12,775 bases of DNA from the NCBI GenBank assembly GCA_937996755.1, contig CALKUS010000178.1, positions 1-12,775 of the forward strand, written 5' to 3'. The stretch is from an uncultured Pseudomonadota bacterium. Lineage in GTDB: Bacteria; Pseudomonadota; Gammaproteobacteria; Xanthomonadales; Ahniellaceae. The position numbers and the translations under genes are program-made. How positions within the stretch are numbered: position 1 is the stretch's first letter; each line of letters begins with the position of its first letter. Positions 1 through 6,531 of the stretch are shown piece by piece. The notes under the pieces were generated by a model. That model worked only from the letters and a program-made list of their open reading frames with translations. It had not been told where the DNA came from and did not search any database.

Positions 1-354
1 CATGTCGGTGGCGATGCCGAACAGCACGACGCTGTCGGCGTCGAGCCGGCGCAGGCGCAGCTCGAGGTCGGTGCCGATAAACGCGGCGTTCACCGACTTC
101 GTCACGAGCGGCTCGTCGCCCTGCGGGCCGTAGCCCGGCTTGAACGCGTTGCCCGGATGCGACGGCGCGAGCACGGAGCCGGGCATGACCGAATCGTGCC
201 GCACGTGGATGATCGGCAGCTTCGCGGCGCGGAACGCCGCGATGAGCGCGAGGCCATTCGCCTCCAGCGCGAGGTTGTTGCGCCGCCCCCACGGCGGGTG
301 GTCGAATCCCTGCTGGATGTCGATCGGGAGCAGCACGGTGCGGTTCGTGATCAT
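1..354 (-). CDS. Isochorismatase-family cysteine hydrolase (5' part, cut by window edge)
   Basis: The first 118 codons of a cysteine hydrolase of the isochorismatase/nicotinamidase superfamily lie on the minus strand; the 3' part is outside the window. These enzymes hydrolyse amide or vinyl-ether bonds with an Asp-Lys-Cys triad. Visible are the N-terminal strand with the catalytic Asp (LLPIDIQQGF, Asp12), a mid-protein strand ending in HVRHDS (50-55), and the catalytic Lys in VTKSVNAAF (Lys86). The visible part ends in LFGIATDM (111-118). In this family the catalytic Cys normally follows that strand within a residue or two, so it should lie just beyond the edge. The ATG at 354-352 is preceded by GAAGGA, a good ribosome binding site. 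The gene diverges from an Lrp/AsnC-type regulator, which may control it. The family assignment is firm; the substrate cannot be told. Confidence 0.9.
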   Translation of the reverse strand, partial: MITNRTVLLPIDIQQGFDHPPWGRRNNLALEANGLALIAAFRAAKLPIIHVRHDSVMPGSVLAPSHPGNAFKPGYGPQGDEPLVTKSVNAAFIGTDLELRLRRLDADSVVLFGIATDM

Positions 355-380
355 GGCGGTTCCTTCGTTGCGATGGCCGC

Positions 381-410
381 ATTGTCGGCAGCGCGCGCAG
401 CCGGTTACAA
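381..410 (-). promoter_or_regulatory. Possible sigma-70 promoter of the isochorismatase-family gene
   Basis: Read on the minus strand, TTGTAA (410-405) and GACAAT (386-381) are separated by 18 bp. Each matches the sigma-70 consensus at four of six positions. Transcription would start near 374, about 20 bases before the ATG. The -35 box lies inside the first of two palindromes (400-416), so a protein bound there would be expected to block this promoter. The call rests on motif matching only. Confidence 0.35.
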
Positions 411-446
411 CCCGGCAAAGCGCCGGATTTCCCGGCAGGATGCCGG
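400..446. promoter_or_regulatory. Tandem palindromes, possible autoregulatory operator of the Lrp-type regulator
   Basis: GCCGG-N7-CCGGC lies at 400-416 and GCCGG-N5-CCGGC at 422-436. Their centres (408 and 429) are 21 bp apart, or two helical turns, and a further GCCGG half lies at 442-446. Lrp/AsnC proteins typically bind several imperfect palindromes on one face of the helix close to their own gene. The arms are pure G+C, so chance occurrence in DNA of this composition is a real possibility. The 432-446 halves could also form an RNA hairpin with the Shine-Dalgarno AGGA (437-440) in its loop. Confidence 0.35.
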
Positions 447-450
447 CCCC

Positions 451-888
451 GTGAAGCCGCTCGACGACATCGACCGAAGGCTCATTGCGCTGCTGGCCGA
501 CAATGCGCGCCGCCCGCTGGTTTCGCTCGCGAAGTCAGTCGGTCTCTCGCGCAGCGCCGTCCAGGAACGCCTGCAGCGGCTCGAGCGCAGCGGCGCCATC
601 GCGGGTTACACGATCCGCCGCGGCAGCGAAGGCGCCCCGCCGACGCAGGCCTGGCTGCAGCTGCGCTTCAAGCCCGGCAAGGCCTGCGCCGACGTGATGG
701 ACGCGCTCACCGCGATCGAGGCGGTGCGCGTCGCGCACAGCGTGGCCGGCGAGGTCGACCTGCTCGTGCTCGTCGAGTGCGCGGCGATCGCCGACCTCGC
801 GCGCGTGCGCGAGCAGGTAGCCGCGCTGCCGGCCGTCGCATCGGTCACCACGCTGCCGGTGCTGGCCGTGCAGCTGCGGCGCGACTGA
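451..888 (+). CDS. Lrp/AsnC-family transcriptional regulator
   Basis: This is a 145-residue DNA-binding regulator, close to the usual family length of about 150. The N-terminus has the typical LDDIDRRLIALLADNAR helix, followed by the helix-turn-helix LAKSVGLSRSAVQERLQRLE (26-45). The C-terminal RAM/AsnC effector domain spans about 66-140 and contains GEVDLLVLVE (100-109). Members act as dimers or octamers and often answer to amino acids, controlling nearby genes and themselves. I chose GTG 451 because the family motif begins at once and AGGA (437-440) sits 10 bases before it. ATG 373 in the same frame would add 26 non-family residues and leave only 18 bp to the divergent ATG. The neighbours suggest it controls the isochorismatase-family gene and the saccharopine-dehydrogenase-like gene 5 bp downstream; that link is inferred. 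The ligand is unknown. Confidence 0.88.
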   Translation: MKPLDDIDRRLIALLADNARRPLVSLAKSVGLSRSAVQERLQRLERSGAIAGYTIRRGSEGAPPTQAWLQLRFKPGKACADVMDALTAIEAVRVAHSVAGEVDLLVLVECAAIADLARVREQVAALPAVASVTTLPVLAVQLRRD

Positions 889-893
889 TTCCG

Positions 894-1931
894 GTGCGCG
901 TCGTCGTCCTGGGCGGGCGCGGCGAGTTCGGCGCGCGGGTGGTGCGGCTGCTGTCGGGCTCCGTCGACGTCGTCGCACCGACGCGAGCGGACCTCGACGT
1001 CGCGTCCGGCGACGTCGCCGAGCGACTGGCGCCGCTGCGGCCGGACGTCGTCGTGAACTGCGCTGGTCCGTTCCAGTCGCGCGACTACCGCGTCGCGCGC
1101 GCCGCGCTCGCCTGCGACGCGCACTACGTCGACCTCGCCGACTCGCGCGATTTCGTGGTCGGCATCGGCGCACTCGACGACGAAGCGCGCGCGAAGGACC
1201 GGCTGGTCGTTTCCGGCGCCAGCAGCGTGCCGGGGCTGAGCAGCGCGGTGGTCGATTCGCTGCGCGCCGATTTCGCCCACATCGACAGCATCGACATCGG
1301 CATCAGCCCCGGCAACCGCGCGCCGCGTGGCGATGCGACGGTCGCCTCGATCCTCGCGGGCGCCGGCCGCCCGCACGCCGAGTGGCGTGGCGGCGAATGG
1401 CGTTTCACGCGCGGCTGGACGCGCCTGCGCCGGCACGCGTTCGGCGCGCCCGTCGGCGAGCGCTGGCTCGCCGATTGCGACGTGCCGGACGTCGCACTGT
1501 TCCCGTCGCGCTACGGCGTGCGCGAGCGCGTCACGTTCGGCGCCGGCCTGGAGCTGCGCCGACTGCACTTTGGCCTCGCGGCGATCGCGCACCTCGTCGA
1601 GCTCGGCCTGTGGCGCAGGCCCGAGCGCGCCGCGCGGACGCTGCGCCGCATGAGCGAGTGGTTCCTCGCGGCGGGCAGCGACGTCGGCGCGATGTTCGTG
1701 CGCGTCGCCGGCGGCGGCCGCGTATCCATGTGGCAGCTCATCGCGCGCAACGGCGATGGCCCGAACGTGCCGGCCGCAGCCAGCGTGGCGATCGTGCGCG
1801 CGCTCGCGAACGGCACGCTGGCGGCGCGCGGCGCGCTGCCGTGCCTCGGAATCGTTTCGCTGCCGGAGATCCTGGACGTGCTGAAACCGTTCGCGATCGA
1901 AACCTACGACACGACCAGCGCACCGTCGTAA
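894..1931 (+). CDS. Saccharopine-dehydrogenase-like NAD(P)-binding protein
   Basis: This is a 345-residue cytosolic protein with an N-terminal Rossmann fold. VVVLGGRGEFGARVV (3-17) carries the GxGxxG dinucleotide loop (Gly8, Gly10, Gly13). VVNCAGPF (53-60) and YVDLADSRDF (78-87) match the conserved strands of the saccharopine dehydrogenase NADP-binding domain. SGASSVPGLSSAVVDSL (107-123) follows the usual pattern at the start of the second domain. The rest, about 130-345, is a poorly typed substrate domain. True lysine-pathway saccharopine dehydrogenases are a small part of this family, so the reaction cannot be named. The start is GTG 894, 5 bp after the regulator's stop, with a weak ribosome binding site; translational coupling is likely. 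The last 28 bp overlap the convergent DUF4166 gene. Confidence 0.82.
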   Translation: MRVVVLGGRGEFGARVVRLLSGSVDVVAPTRADLDVASGDVAERLAPLRPDVVVNCAGPFQSRDYRVARAALACDAHYVDLADSRDFVVGIGALDDEARAKDRLVVSGASSVPGLSSAVVDSLRADFAHIDSIDIGISPGNRAPRGDATVASILAGAGRPHAEWRGGEWRFTRGWTRLRRHAFGAPVGERWLADCDVPDVALFPSRYGVRERVTFGAGLELRRLHFGLAAIAHLVELGLWRRPERAARTLRRMSEWFLAAGSDVGAMFVRVAGGGRVSMWQLIARNGDGPNVPAAASVAIVRALANGTLAARGALPCLGIVSLPEILDVLKPFAIETYDTTSAPS

Positions 1932-2431
1932 CGAACGATCCGCCCGAGCAGCGGCAACGCCGCCTCGACCGAAAACCCGTAGCGCCCGTCCTCGTGCTGG
2001 AACTCGCGCGCATGCACGCCCGCGAACCACGACACCGGCAGCGGAATCCCGAGCCAGTGCACGCGCACAAGCCGCCAGTTGAGGCCGGACGCGTCGGGCT
2101 CGAGCGCGAAGCGGAACACGATCGGGCCCATGCGCTCGCGCAGCAGCCCGCCTTCCGCGCGCAGCGCTGAGCGCATCTCGTGCCCGCCGACGCGGCGGCA
2201 CCAGGTCTCGCTGCCGACGGCCGGGATCGATTCGAACCGGAACGGGCCGCGGAAGCTCGGCGGCAGGCCGGCGATGCGGCCGGCGAACGCGGCCAGCGCG
2301 TTCGTGCCGCGCGCGACGTGGATCTCGCCCGCGAGCTCGCGGCCCGCGGCTTCGTGCAGCGCGCGCACGGCGTGCGGCAATCCGGCGTAGCGTTCGCCGA
2401 GCACGTCGCGGAACACGTTCGTTGCGGCCAT
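1904..2431 (-). CDS. DUF4166 domain protein
   Basis: This is a 175-residue protein with DUF4166 features throughout: FRDVLGERYAGLPHAVRALH (7-26), RGTN followed by a GLPP segment (41-58), ETWCRRVGGHEMRS (75-88), ERMGPIVFRFAL (99-110), and WLGIPLPVSW (126-135) leading to a C-terminal LPLLGRIVRYDGAL (159-172). The domain has no established biochemical role. I see no signal peptide or membrane segment, so it is probably cytosolic. As I recall, DUF4166 also occurs near or fused to NAD(P)-binding oxidoreductases, which fits its partner across the convergent junction, although here the two genes lie on opposite strands. ATG 2431 was chosen because the family motif begins soon after; a GTG at 2464 would add 11 residues of no evident meaning. 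The ribosome binding site is weak. Confidence 0.82.
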   Translation of the reverse strand: MAATNVFRDVLGERYAGLPHAVRALHEAAGRELAGEIHVARGTNALAAFAGRIAGLPPSFRGPFRFESIPAVGSETWCRRVGGHEMRSALRAEGGLLRERMGPIVFRFALEPDASGLNWRLVRVHWLGIPLPVSWFAGVHAREFQHEDGRYGFSVEAALPLLGRIVRYDGALVVS

Positions 2432-2670
2432 GCGACGAGCATAGCGCGCGCAGCTCGTCGCCACGACGCGTCGTTCGTGGCCCGGATGACGTCATCGGTC
2501 CACGCCCTGCCTTCCGGCACATACCGGGCGCGCTACGGTGCGGTTCGATCCTCACGTCGCGACGAAGCGATCCGCGCGCGCGGCGGAACGACGAGCCCGC
2601 CCGCAACGCGCGTGGGCGGCGCTTGTCCCAGACGCACCGTCGCCGCGGCGACACCATCGACGACACGAAC
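2432..2670. promoter_or_regulatory. Divergent intergenic region with a 14-bp palindrome
   Basis: This 239-bp spacer separates the DUF4166 gene from the oxidoreductase operon and contains no convincing gene. A perfect palindrome, GTCGCCGCGGCGAC, lies at 2639-2652, 18 bases before the ATG at 2671. It could be an operator or an mRNA hairpin, but one or two such palindromes are expected by chance in 12.8 kb of this composition. A weak -10-like TACGGT lies at 2534-2539 on the plus strand, without a clear -35 box. Confidence 0.3.
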
Positions 2671-3663
2671 ATGCGCACCTTCACCCTCTGCCTCGCTGCC
2701 CTGCTCGCCGGAACCGCCTCGGCCGCCGACATGATCCACGCGGTCCGCTACGCCGAGCTCGGTCCGGCGAGCGTGCTGAGCTACGACACGATCGCGAAGC
2801 CCGAGCCGCGTGCCGGCGAGGTGCTCGTCCACGTCCGCGCGGCCGGCGTCAACCCGATCGACTGGAAGCTGCGCAGCGGCCGCTTCGGCCAGGCGCAGCC
2901 GCGTTCGCCCGTGATCCCGGGCTTCGACCTGGCCGGCGACGTCACCGCGCTCGGGCCCGGTGTCGACGGCTGGCAGGTCGGCGACGCGGTGTTCGCGGCG
3001 CTCGACGACCAGGGTGCGTACACCGAGTTCGCCGTGGTTCCCGCGAAGCAGCTCGTGCGCAAGCCCGCACGGGCGAGCTACGCCGAAGTCGCGGCCATCC
3101 CGACCGCGGGCCTGACCGCGCTGCAGGCGATCGATGCGCTCACGCTGGCGCCGGGCGACAAGGTCGTGATCCAGGGCGCATCGGGCGGCGTCGGCCATTT
3201 CGCGGTCCAGCTCGCGAAGCTGAAGGGCGCGCGCGTGGTTGCCGTCGCGTCGGGCGCGAACGAGATGTTCGTCCGCAGCCTCGGTGCCGACGAGTTCGTC
3301 GACTACCGCGAGCAGGCCGTCGAGGACGAAGTGAAGGACGCGGACGCCGTGCTCGACGCCGTCGGCGGCGATACGCTCGCGCATTCGTACGTGTTGCTGC
3401 GCGAAGGCGGCCGGATCGTCTCGGTTGCAGGCCGCGTGGACCCCGCGCAGCTGAAGGCGCGGAAGCTCGAAGGGCGCTCGCTCGGCATGGACGGCAACGC
3501 TGGCGACCTGCAGCGGCTCGCCGACCTCGTGGCAGCGGGCAAGCTGCGCGTGGAAGTGGAGAAGACGTTGCCGCTCTCGGCGGCACGCGAGGCACACGAA
3601 CAGAGCGAAACGGGGCATGCTCGCGGCAAGATCGTGCTCGTGACGGACGCGGAGGCAGGATGA
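2671..3663 (+). CDS. MDR-type quinone oxidoreductase-like enzyme with a predicted signal peptide
   Basis: This is a 330-residue medium-chain dehydrogenase/reductase of the zinc-free NADPH:quinone oxidoreductase type. The GroES-like part has VLVHVRAAGVNPIDWKLR (51-68) and VIPGFDLAGDV (81-91). The Rossmann part has VIQGASGGVGHFAVQLA (166-182), with the AxGGVG NADP loop, then LGADEFVDYRE (204-214) and VLDAVGGDT (227-235). No zinc-site cysteines are present. Family members reduce quinones or enones with NADPH in the cytosol. Oddly, the frame opens with a Sec-like leader: Met-Arg, a hydrophobic stretch (3-15) and an ASA-AD cleavage-type site near residue 19. The enzyme domain proper would start at Met21 (ATG 2731), which is the alternative start; neither ATG has a strong ribosome binding site. 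The stop overlaps the next start as ATGA, so it is co-translated with the transporter. Confidence 0.85.
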   Translation: MRTFTLCLAALLAGTASAADMIHAVRYAELGPASVLSYDTIAKPEPRAGEVLVHVRAAGVNPIDWKLRSGRFGQAQPRSPVIPGFDLAGDVTALGPGVDGWQVGDAVFAALDDQGAYTEFAVVPAKQLVRKPARASYAEVAAIPTAGLTALQAIDALTLAPGDKVVIQGASGGVGHFAVQLAKLKGARVVAVASGANEMFVRSLGADEFVDYREQAVEDEVKDADAVLDAVGGDTLAHSYVLLREGGRIVSVAGRVDPAQLKARKLEGRSLGMDGNAGDLQRLADLVAAGKLRVEVEKTLPLSAAREAHEQSETGHARGKIVLVTDAEAG

Positions 3664-5030
3664 GCTCGACACCGGTCGAAGCACGCAACGGCAACGCGCT
3701 GCAGCGGTTGTTCGCGGTGGCGCCGGGCGAGTGGCCGGCGCTGTTGACGGCGTTCGGCTGCGCAGCGACGCTGTTCGCTTCCTACGCCGTGCTGCGGCCG
3801 GTGCGCGATGCGATGGGCATCACGTCCAGCTTCCAGTCTCTGCCCTGGCTGTTCTGGGGCACGTTCCTCGGCATGCTCGCGATCCAGCCGCTGTACGGCT
3901 GGGTCATGGGACGCGGCACGCGCGGCACGATCCTGCCGCGCATCTACCTCGCGTTCGTCGCGATGCTGCTCGGCTTCTGGGCGTGGTTCATGCTGCAGGC
4001 CGACCACACCTGGGTCGCGCGCGCCTATTTCATCTGGGTCAGCGTGTTCAACCTGTTCGTCGTGTCCGTGTTCTGGAGCCTGATGGCGGACGTGTTCACG
4101 CGCGAGCAGGCCGGGCGCCTGTTCGGCATGATCGCCGCAGGCATCAGCACGGGCGGCCTGGTCGGGCCGCTGCTGGCGGCGACGCTCGCCGAGCCGCTCG
4201 GCACGATCAACCTGCTGCTCGTCTCGGCGGCGCTGCTCACGATGTCCGCACTGCTGATGCGGATCGTCGCGCGCATGAAGCCGACGGCGAGCGACGCGCG
4301 GCCCGAGCCGGCGCGTGCGGTGCTCGGCGGCGGCGCGTGGGACGCGTTCGCGCAGGTGGCGCGCTCGCCCTACCTGCTCGCGATCGCGCTGTTCGTGCTG
4401 CTGCTGACGGTCGCGAACACCGTGGTCTACCTCGAGCAGCAGCGGGTCGTGGCCGCCGCGTTCCCCGCGCGCGACGCGCAGACCGCGTTCTTCGCGACGG
4501 TCGACTTCTGGGTGCAGGCCGGCGCGCTGCTGGGCCAGTTCCTGCTGTTCGCGCGGTTCCAGCGCAGGTTCGGCTTTGCGACGACCATCGCGATCGTGCC
4601 CGCGCTCATGGTGGTCGCGTTCGGCATGCTCGCCGCCGCGCCGGGGTTCACGGCGGTGATCGCGTGCGTGTTCGTGCGCCGCATCGGCGAGTACGCGCTC
4701 GTGCGGCCCTCGCGCGACATGTTGTTCACGGTCGTGACGCCGGAGGAAAAGTACCGCGCCAAGAACCTGCTCGACACGTTCGTCTACCGCGGCGGCGACG
4801 CACTATCGGCGAGTGCGTTCGCGTTCGTCACGGCGCTCGCGGCATCGCACCCGTCGGCCGGCGGCCTGGTCGGCGTCGCCGGCGCGCTCGCGTGGCTCGC
4901 GGTCGCGCTGTGGCTGGGCCGCGCGTTCCAGCGCAAGGCAGCGGCTCAGGCCGCCGAGCGCGCCGCGTCCTCGGCGAGCCAGTCGGCGGCGTCGCGCTCG
5001 AAGAACGCGAGCGGGCCGGACGGCGCGTAG
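3660..5030 (+). CDS. MFS-fold carrier resembling ATP:ADP antiporter-like (NTT/AAA) transporters
   Basis: This is a 456-residue polytopic inner-membrane protein with about twelve hydrophobic segments in two halves, joined by a polar linker (about 203-225). The first half has SYAVLRPVRDAMG (41-53), FWSLMADVFTREQAGRLFG (138-156) and GISTGGLVGPLLAATLAEPLG (161-181, all before the linker). The second half has a polar block, EYALVRPSRDMLFTV (344-358), followed by EEKYRAKNLLDT (362-373). As I know them, such blocks are typical of bacterial MFS proteins annotated near the ADP/ATP translocase family. The substrate is unproven; nucleotide exchange is only a family hint. The start is ATG 3660, which overlaps the preceding stop by four bases, with GGAGG at 3651-3655. 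The last 28 residues are polar and Ala/Ser-rich; they lie over the antisense acetyltransferase gene and look like run-through rather than a conserved tail. Confidence 0.8.
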   Translation: MSSTPVEARNGNALQRLFAVAPGEWPALLTAFGCAATLFASYAVLRPVRDAMGITSSFQSLPWLFWGTFLGMLAIQPLYGWVMGRGTRGTILPRIYLAFVAMLLGFWAWFMLQADHTWVARAYFIWVSVFNLFVVSVFWSLMADVFTREQAGRLFGMIAAGISTGGLVGPLLAATLAEPLGTINLLLVSAALLTMSALLMRIVARMKPTASDARPEPARAVLGGGAWDAFAQVARSPYLLAIALFVLLLTVANTVVYLEQQRVVAAAFPARDAQTAFFATVDFWVQAGALLGQFLLFARFQRRFGFATTIAIVPALMVVAFGMLAAAPGFTAVIACVFVRRIGEYALVRPSRDMLFTVVTPEEKYRAKNLLDTFVYRGGDALSASAFAFVTALAASHPSAGGLVGVAGALAWLAVALWLGRAFQRKAAAQAAERAASSASQSAASRSKNASGPDGA

Positions 5031-5506
5031 GCCGGGTGCGGGAAGAAGCGCTCGCCGTTGCGCGCGAGCCCGCACTTCAGCAGCACCTTCTGCGAATCGA
5101 GGTTTTCGAGATTCGCGATCGCATGGATGCGCGGCAGGCCGAGCTCGCGGAAACCGTAGCGCAGGATCGCGCGCGCCATCTCGGTGGCGTAGCCGCGTCC
5201 CCAGTGGTCGCGATGCAGCACGTAGCCCACCTGCACGAGCGTCTCGCCCTGGATGTGGTTCAGCAGGTGCATGCCGACGCGCGTGCCCGTGGCGCGCTCC
5301 TGCGTGAGCCAGATACCGAGGCCCGGGTTGTCTTCGTAGTACTGGATCATCCGCGTCTGCAGCATGCCGAGCGACTGCTGCGGCGTGAGCAGGCCACCGA
5401 CGTGGCGCATCGTCGGCTCGTCGCGATGCATCTCGAGCAACAGGTCCAGGTCGGCGAGCGTGAAGCGCCGCAGCAGCAGGCGCTCGGTGCGCAGGATTTC
5501 CGTCAT
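4946..5506 (-). CDS. GNAT-family N-acetyltransferase (RimJ/RimL-like)
   Basis: This is a 186-residue cytosolic acetyltransferase using acetyl-CoA. TEILRTERLLLRRFTLADLD (2-21) is the standard opening of the Acetyltransf_3/RimJ-RimL group. GYVLHRDHWGRGYATEMARA (94-113) contains the acetyl-CoA pyrophosphate loop HWGRGYA (101-107). The following AILRYGFRELGLPRIHA (113-129) and ENLDSQKVLLKCGL (134-147) are the remaining conserved helix and strand. Related enzymes modify ribosomal-protein N-termini or small amines; the substrate here is unknown. I chose ATG 5506 because the family motif begins directly; upstream in-frame TTG 5542 adds nothing recognisable. The upstream GAGTGGGG is at best a modest ribosome binding site. 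The gene overlaps the 3' end of the transporter gene by 85 bp on the opposite strand, and diverges from the rhomboid gene. Confidence 0.88.
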   Translation of the reverse strand: MTEILRTERLLLRRFTLADLDLLLEMHRDEPTMRHVGGLLTPQQSLGMLQTRMIQYYEDNPGLGIWLTQERATGTRVGMHLLNHIQGETLVQVGYVLHRDHWGRGYATEMARAILRYGFRELGLPRIHAIANLENLDSQKVLLKCGLARNGERFFPHPAYAPSGPLAFFERDAADWLAEDAARSAA

Positions 5507-5552
5507 GCGCCCCACTCTGCCCGAGTCCGGCGCGATGGCCAAGCACCATGGC

Positions 5553-5558
5553 TAGAAT
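5553..5558 (+). promoter_or_regulatory. -10-like box TAGAAT before the rhomboid gene
   Basis: TAGAAT matches TATAAT at five of six positions and ends 27 bases before the rhomboid ATG, which would give a leader of about 20 bases. No good -35 sequence lies 16-18 bp upstream. Boxes of this shape at this distance are frequent in Xanthomonad-type genomes, as far as I know. Confidence 0.4.
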
Positions 5559-5585
5559 GACGCGGGGACGACGGGAAATCGCCGC

Positions 5586-6389
5586 ATGATCTGGCTGCTG
5601 CCCTGGGACGAGGACAACACCGCGCGCCACGTGCATTTCGCCGTGTACGTGCTGATGGCGCTCAACATCGGCGTGTTCGCCGCAATGTGGTACGACCGCG
5701 ACCTTGCGAAGGCCTGGTTCGACGCCTACGCGCTCTGGCCGAACGACCCGCAGTGGTACCAGTTCATCACCGGCAATTTCCTGCACGCCGACCTGTTCCA
5801 CCTGCTCGGCAACATGCTGTTCCTGTGGCTGCTCGGCGACAACATCGAAGACATCGTCGGCCACGCGGGCTTCCTGCTGATCTACTTCATCGGCGGCCTG
5901 TGCGGCGACCTGCTGTTCGTCTCCGCGAACGCGCAGATGGCGATCCCCTCGGTCGGCGCCTCGGGCTGCATCGCGGCCGTTGCTGGCGCGTATGCCGTGC
6001 TGTTCGCCGCGCGCCCGATCGGCGTGCGCGTGATGTTCATCGTGTTCCCGATCTGGACGCTGGAGTTGCGCGCGTTCTGGATGCTCGTGTTCTGGTTCGC
6101 GTCGGACGTGTTCCGCACGTGGATGGGCCGTGGCGAGCTCGGTGCGGGCGGCGTGAACTTCGTCGCGCACGGCGGCGGCTTCGCGTTCGGGTTCGCGTTC
6201 GGGCTCTGGGCGCGCATGCACGGCGTCGTGAAGCGCTACGAGGCGCTACCCGACGGGTACTTCTGGTTCGGCTACTGCTCGACGGCGCTCGAGGCCGAGC
6301 ATCGCCGCGAGCGCGCGAAGCTCACGAAACGCGAGCGACTCCTGCAGGAAGCACGACCGGCGCGCGACCTCCGCGACACCCGGCGCTGA
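5586..6389 (+). CDS. Rhomboid-family intramembrane serine protease
   Basis: This is a 267-residue inner-membrane protein with six hydrophobic segments, at about 18-36, 66-85, 92-112, 124-143, 147-170 and 190-209. The rhomboid active site is complete: the nucleophile Ser126 lies in VGASGCIAA (GxSG motif), the catalytic His195 in NFVAHGGGFAFGF, and HLLGNMLFLWLLG (72-84) carries the conserved His and Asn76 that help form the oxyanion hole. Rhomboids cut transmembrane helices of client proteins within the bilayer; the client is unknown here. The long charged C-terminal tail (about 212-267) is probably cytoplasmic. ATG 5586 starts just before a hydrophobic MIWLLPW; its ribosome binding site is weak, and a TAGAAT box lies upstream. 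The two large exported proteins further right are possible but untested neighbours in function. Confidence 0.93.
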   Translation: MIWLLPWDEDNTARHVHFAVYVLMALNIGVFAAMWYDRDLAKAWFDAYALWPNDPQWYQFITGNFLHADLFHLLGNMLFLWLLGDNIEDIVGHAGFLLIYFIGGLCGDLLFVSANAQMAIPSVGASGCIAAVAGAYAVLFAARPIGVRVMFIVFPIWTLELRAFWMLVFWFASDVFRTWMGRGELGAGGVNFVAHGGGFAFGFAFGLWARMHGVVKRYEALPDGYFWFGYCSTALEAEHRRERAKLTKRERLLQEARPARDLRDTRR

Positions 6390-6420
6390 CCATTCGCGTC
6401 ACGTTGCGGCGTCGCCGGGT
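6378..6420 (+). terminator. Inverted repeat around the rhomboid stop codon (weak terminator candidate)
   Basis: ACCCGGCG (6378-6385) and CGCCGGGT (6413-6420) are perfect 8-bp complements separated by 27 bases that include the TGA. No T-run follows, so this is not a standard intrinsic terminator; it may be chance or an mRNA 3'-end structure. Confidence 0.22.
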
Positions 6421-6500
6421 CCGTCTGTGACGCCCCTGCGTTGCCGTCCTCCGCTGCTGTTCACCCGATGAGGGAAGCGGCCGCGTTTTCGCGTCTTGCT

Positions 6501-6523
6501 CCTTCGACAGCCGTCGAAGGGAG
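6501..6523 (+). promoter_or_regulatory. Hairpin covering the Shine-Dalgarno sequence of the large exported protein
   Basis: CCTTCGAC (6501-6508) and GTCGAAGG (6513-6520) form a perfect 8-bp stem with an AGCC loop. The right arm contains most of the Shine-Dalgarno AAGGGAG (6517-6523), which stands 8 bases before the GTG start at 6532. If the stem forms in the mRNA, ribosome entry would be hindered. A second short stem, CGCG-TTTT-CGCG, lies just upstream at 6482-6493. The pairing is directly visible; the regulatory meaning is inferred. Confidence 0.5.
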
Positions 6524-6531
6524 CGGAAACC

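Noticed and set aside
373..450. An ATG at 373 as start of the Lrp-type regulator
   Set aside because: It would add 26 residues not typical of the family and leave only 18 bp to the divergent start. GTG 451 has AGGA at a suitable distance and gives the normal family length.
606..2732. A 708-residue minus-strand open frame
   Set aside because: It is Arg/Ala-rich with no recognisable domain and lies antisense to the regulator and saccharopine-dehydrogenase-like genes, whose proteins carry clear family motifs. Long empty frames are common in DNA of this GC content.
3731..5560. A 609-residue plus-strand open frame through the transporter and acetyltransferase genes
   Set aside because: It is Arg-rich, has no motifs, and conflicts with the two well-supported proteins in other frames.
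6486..6500. A sigma-54 type promoter ending in CTTGCT before the delta-60 gene
   Set aside because: The -24 GG is absent at the required spacing; the bases there are TT.
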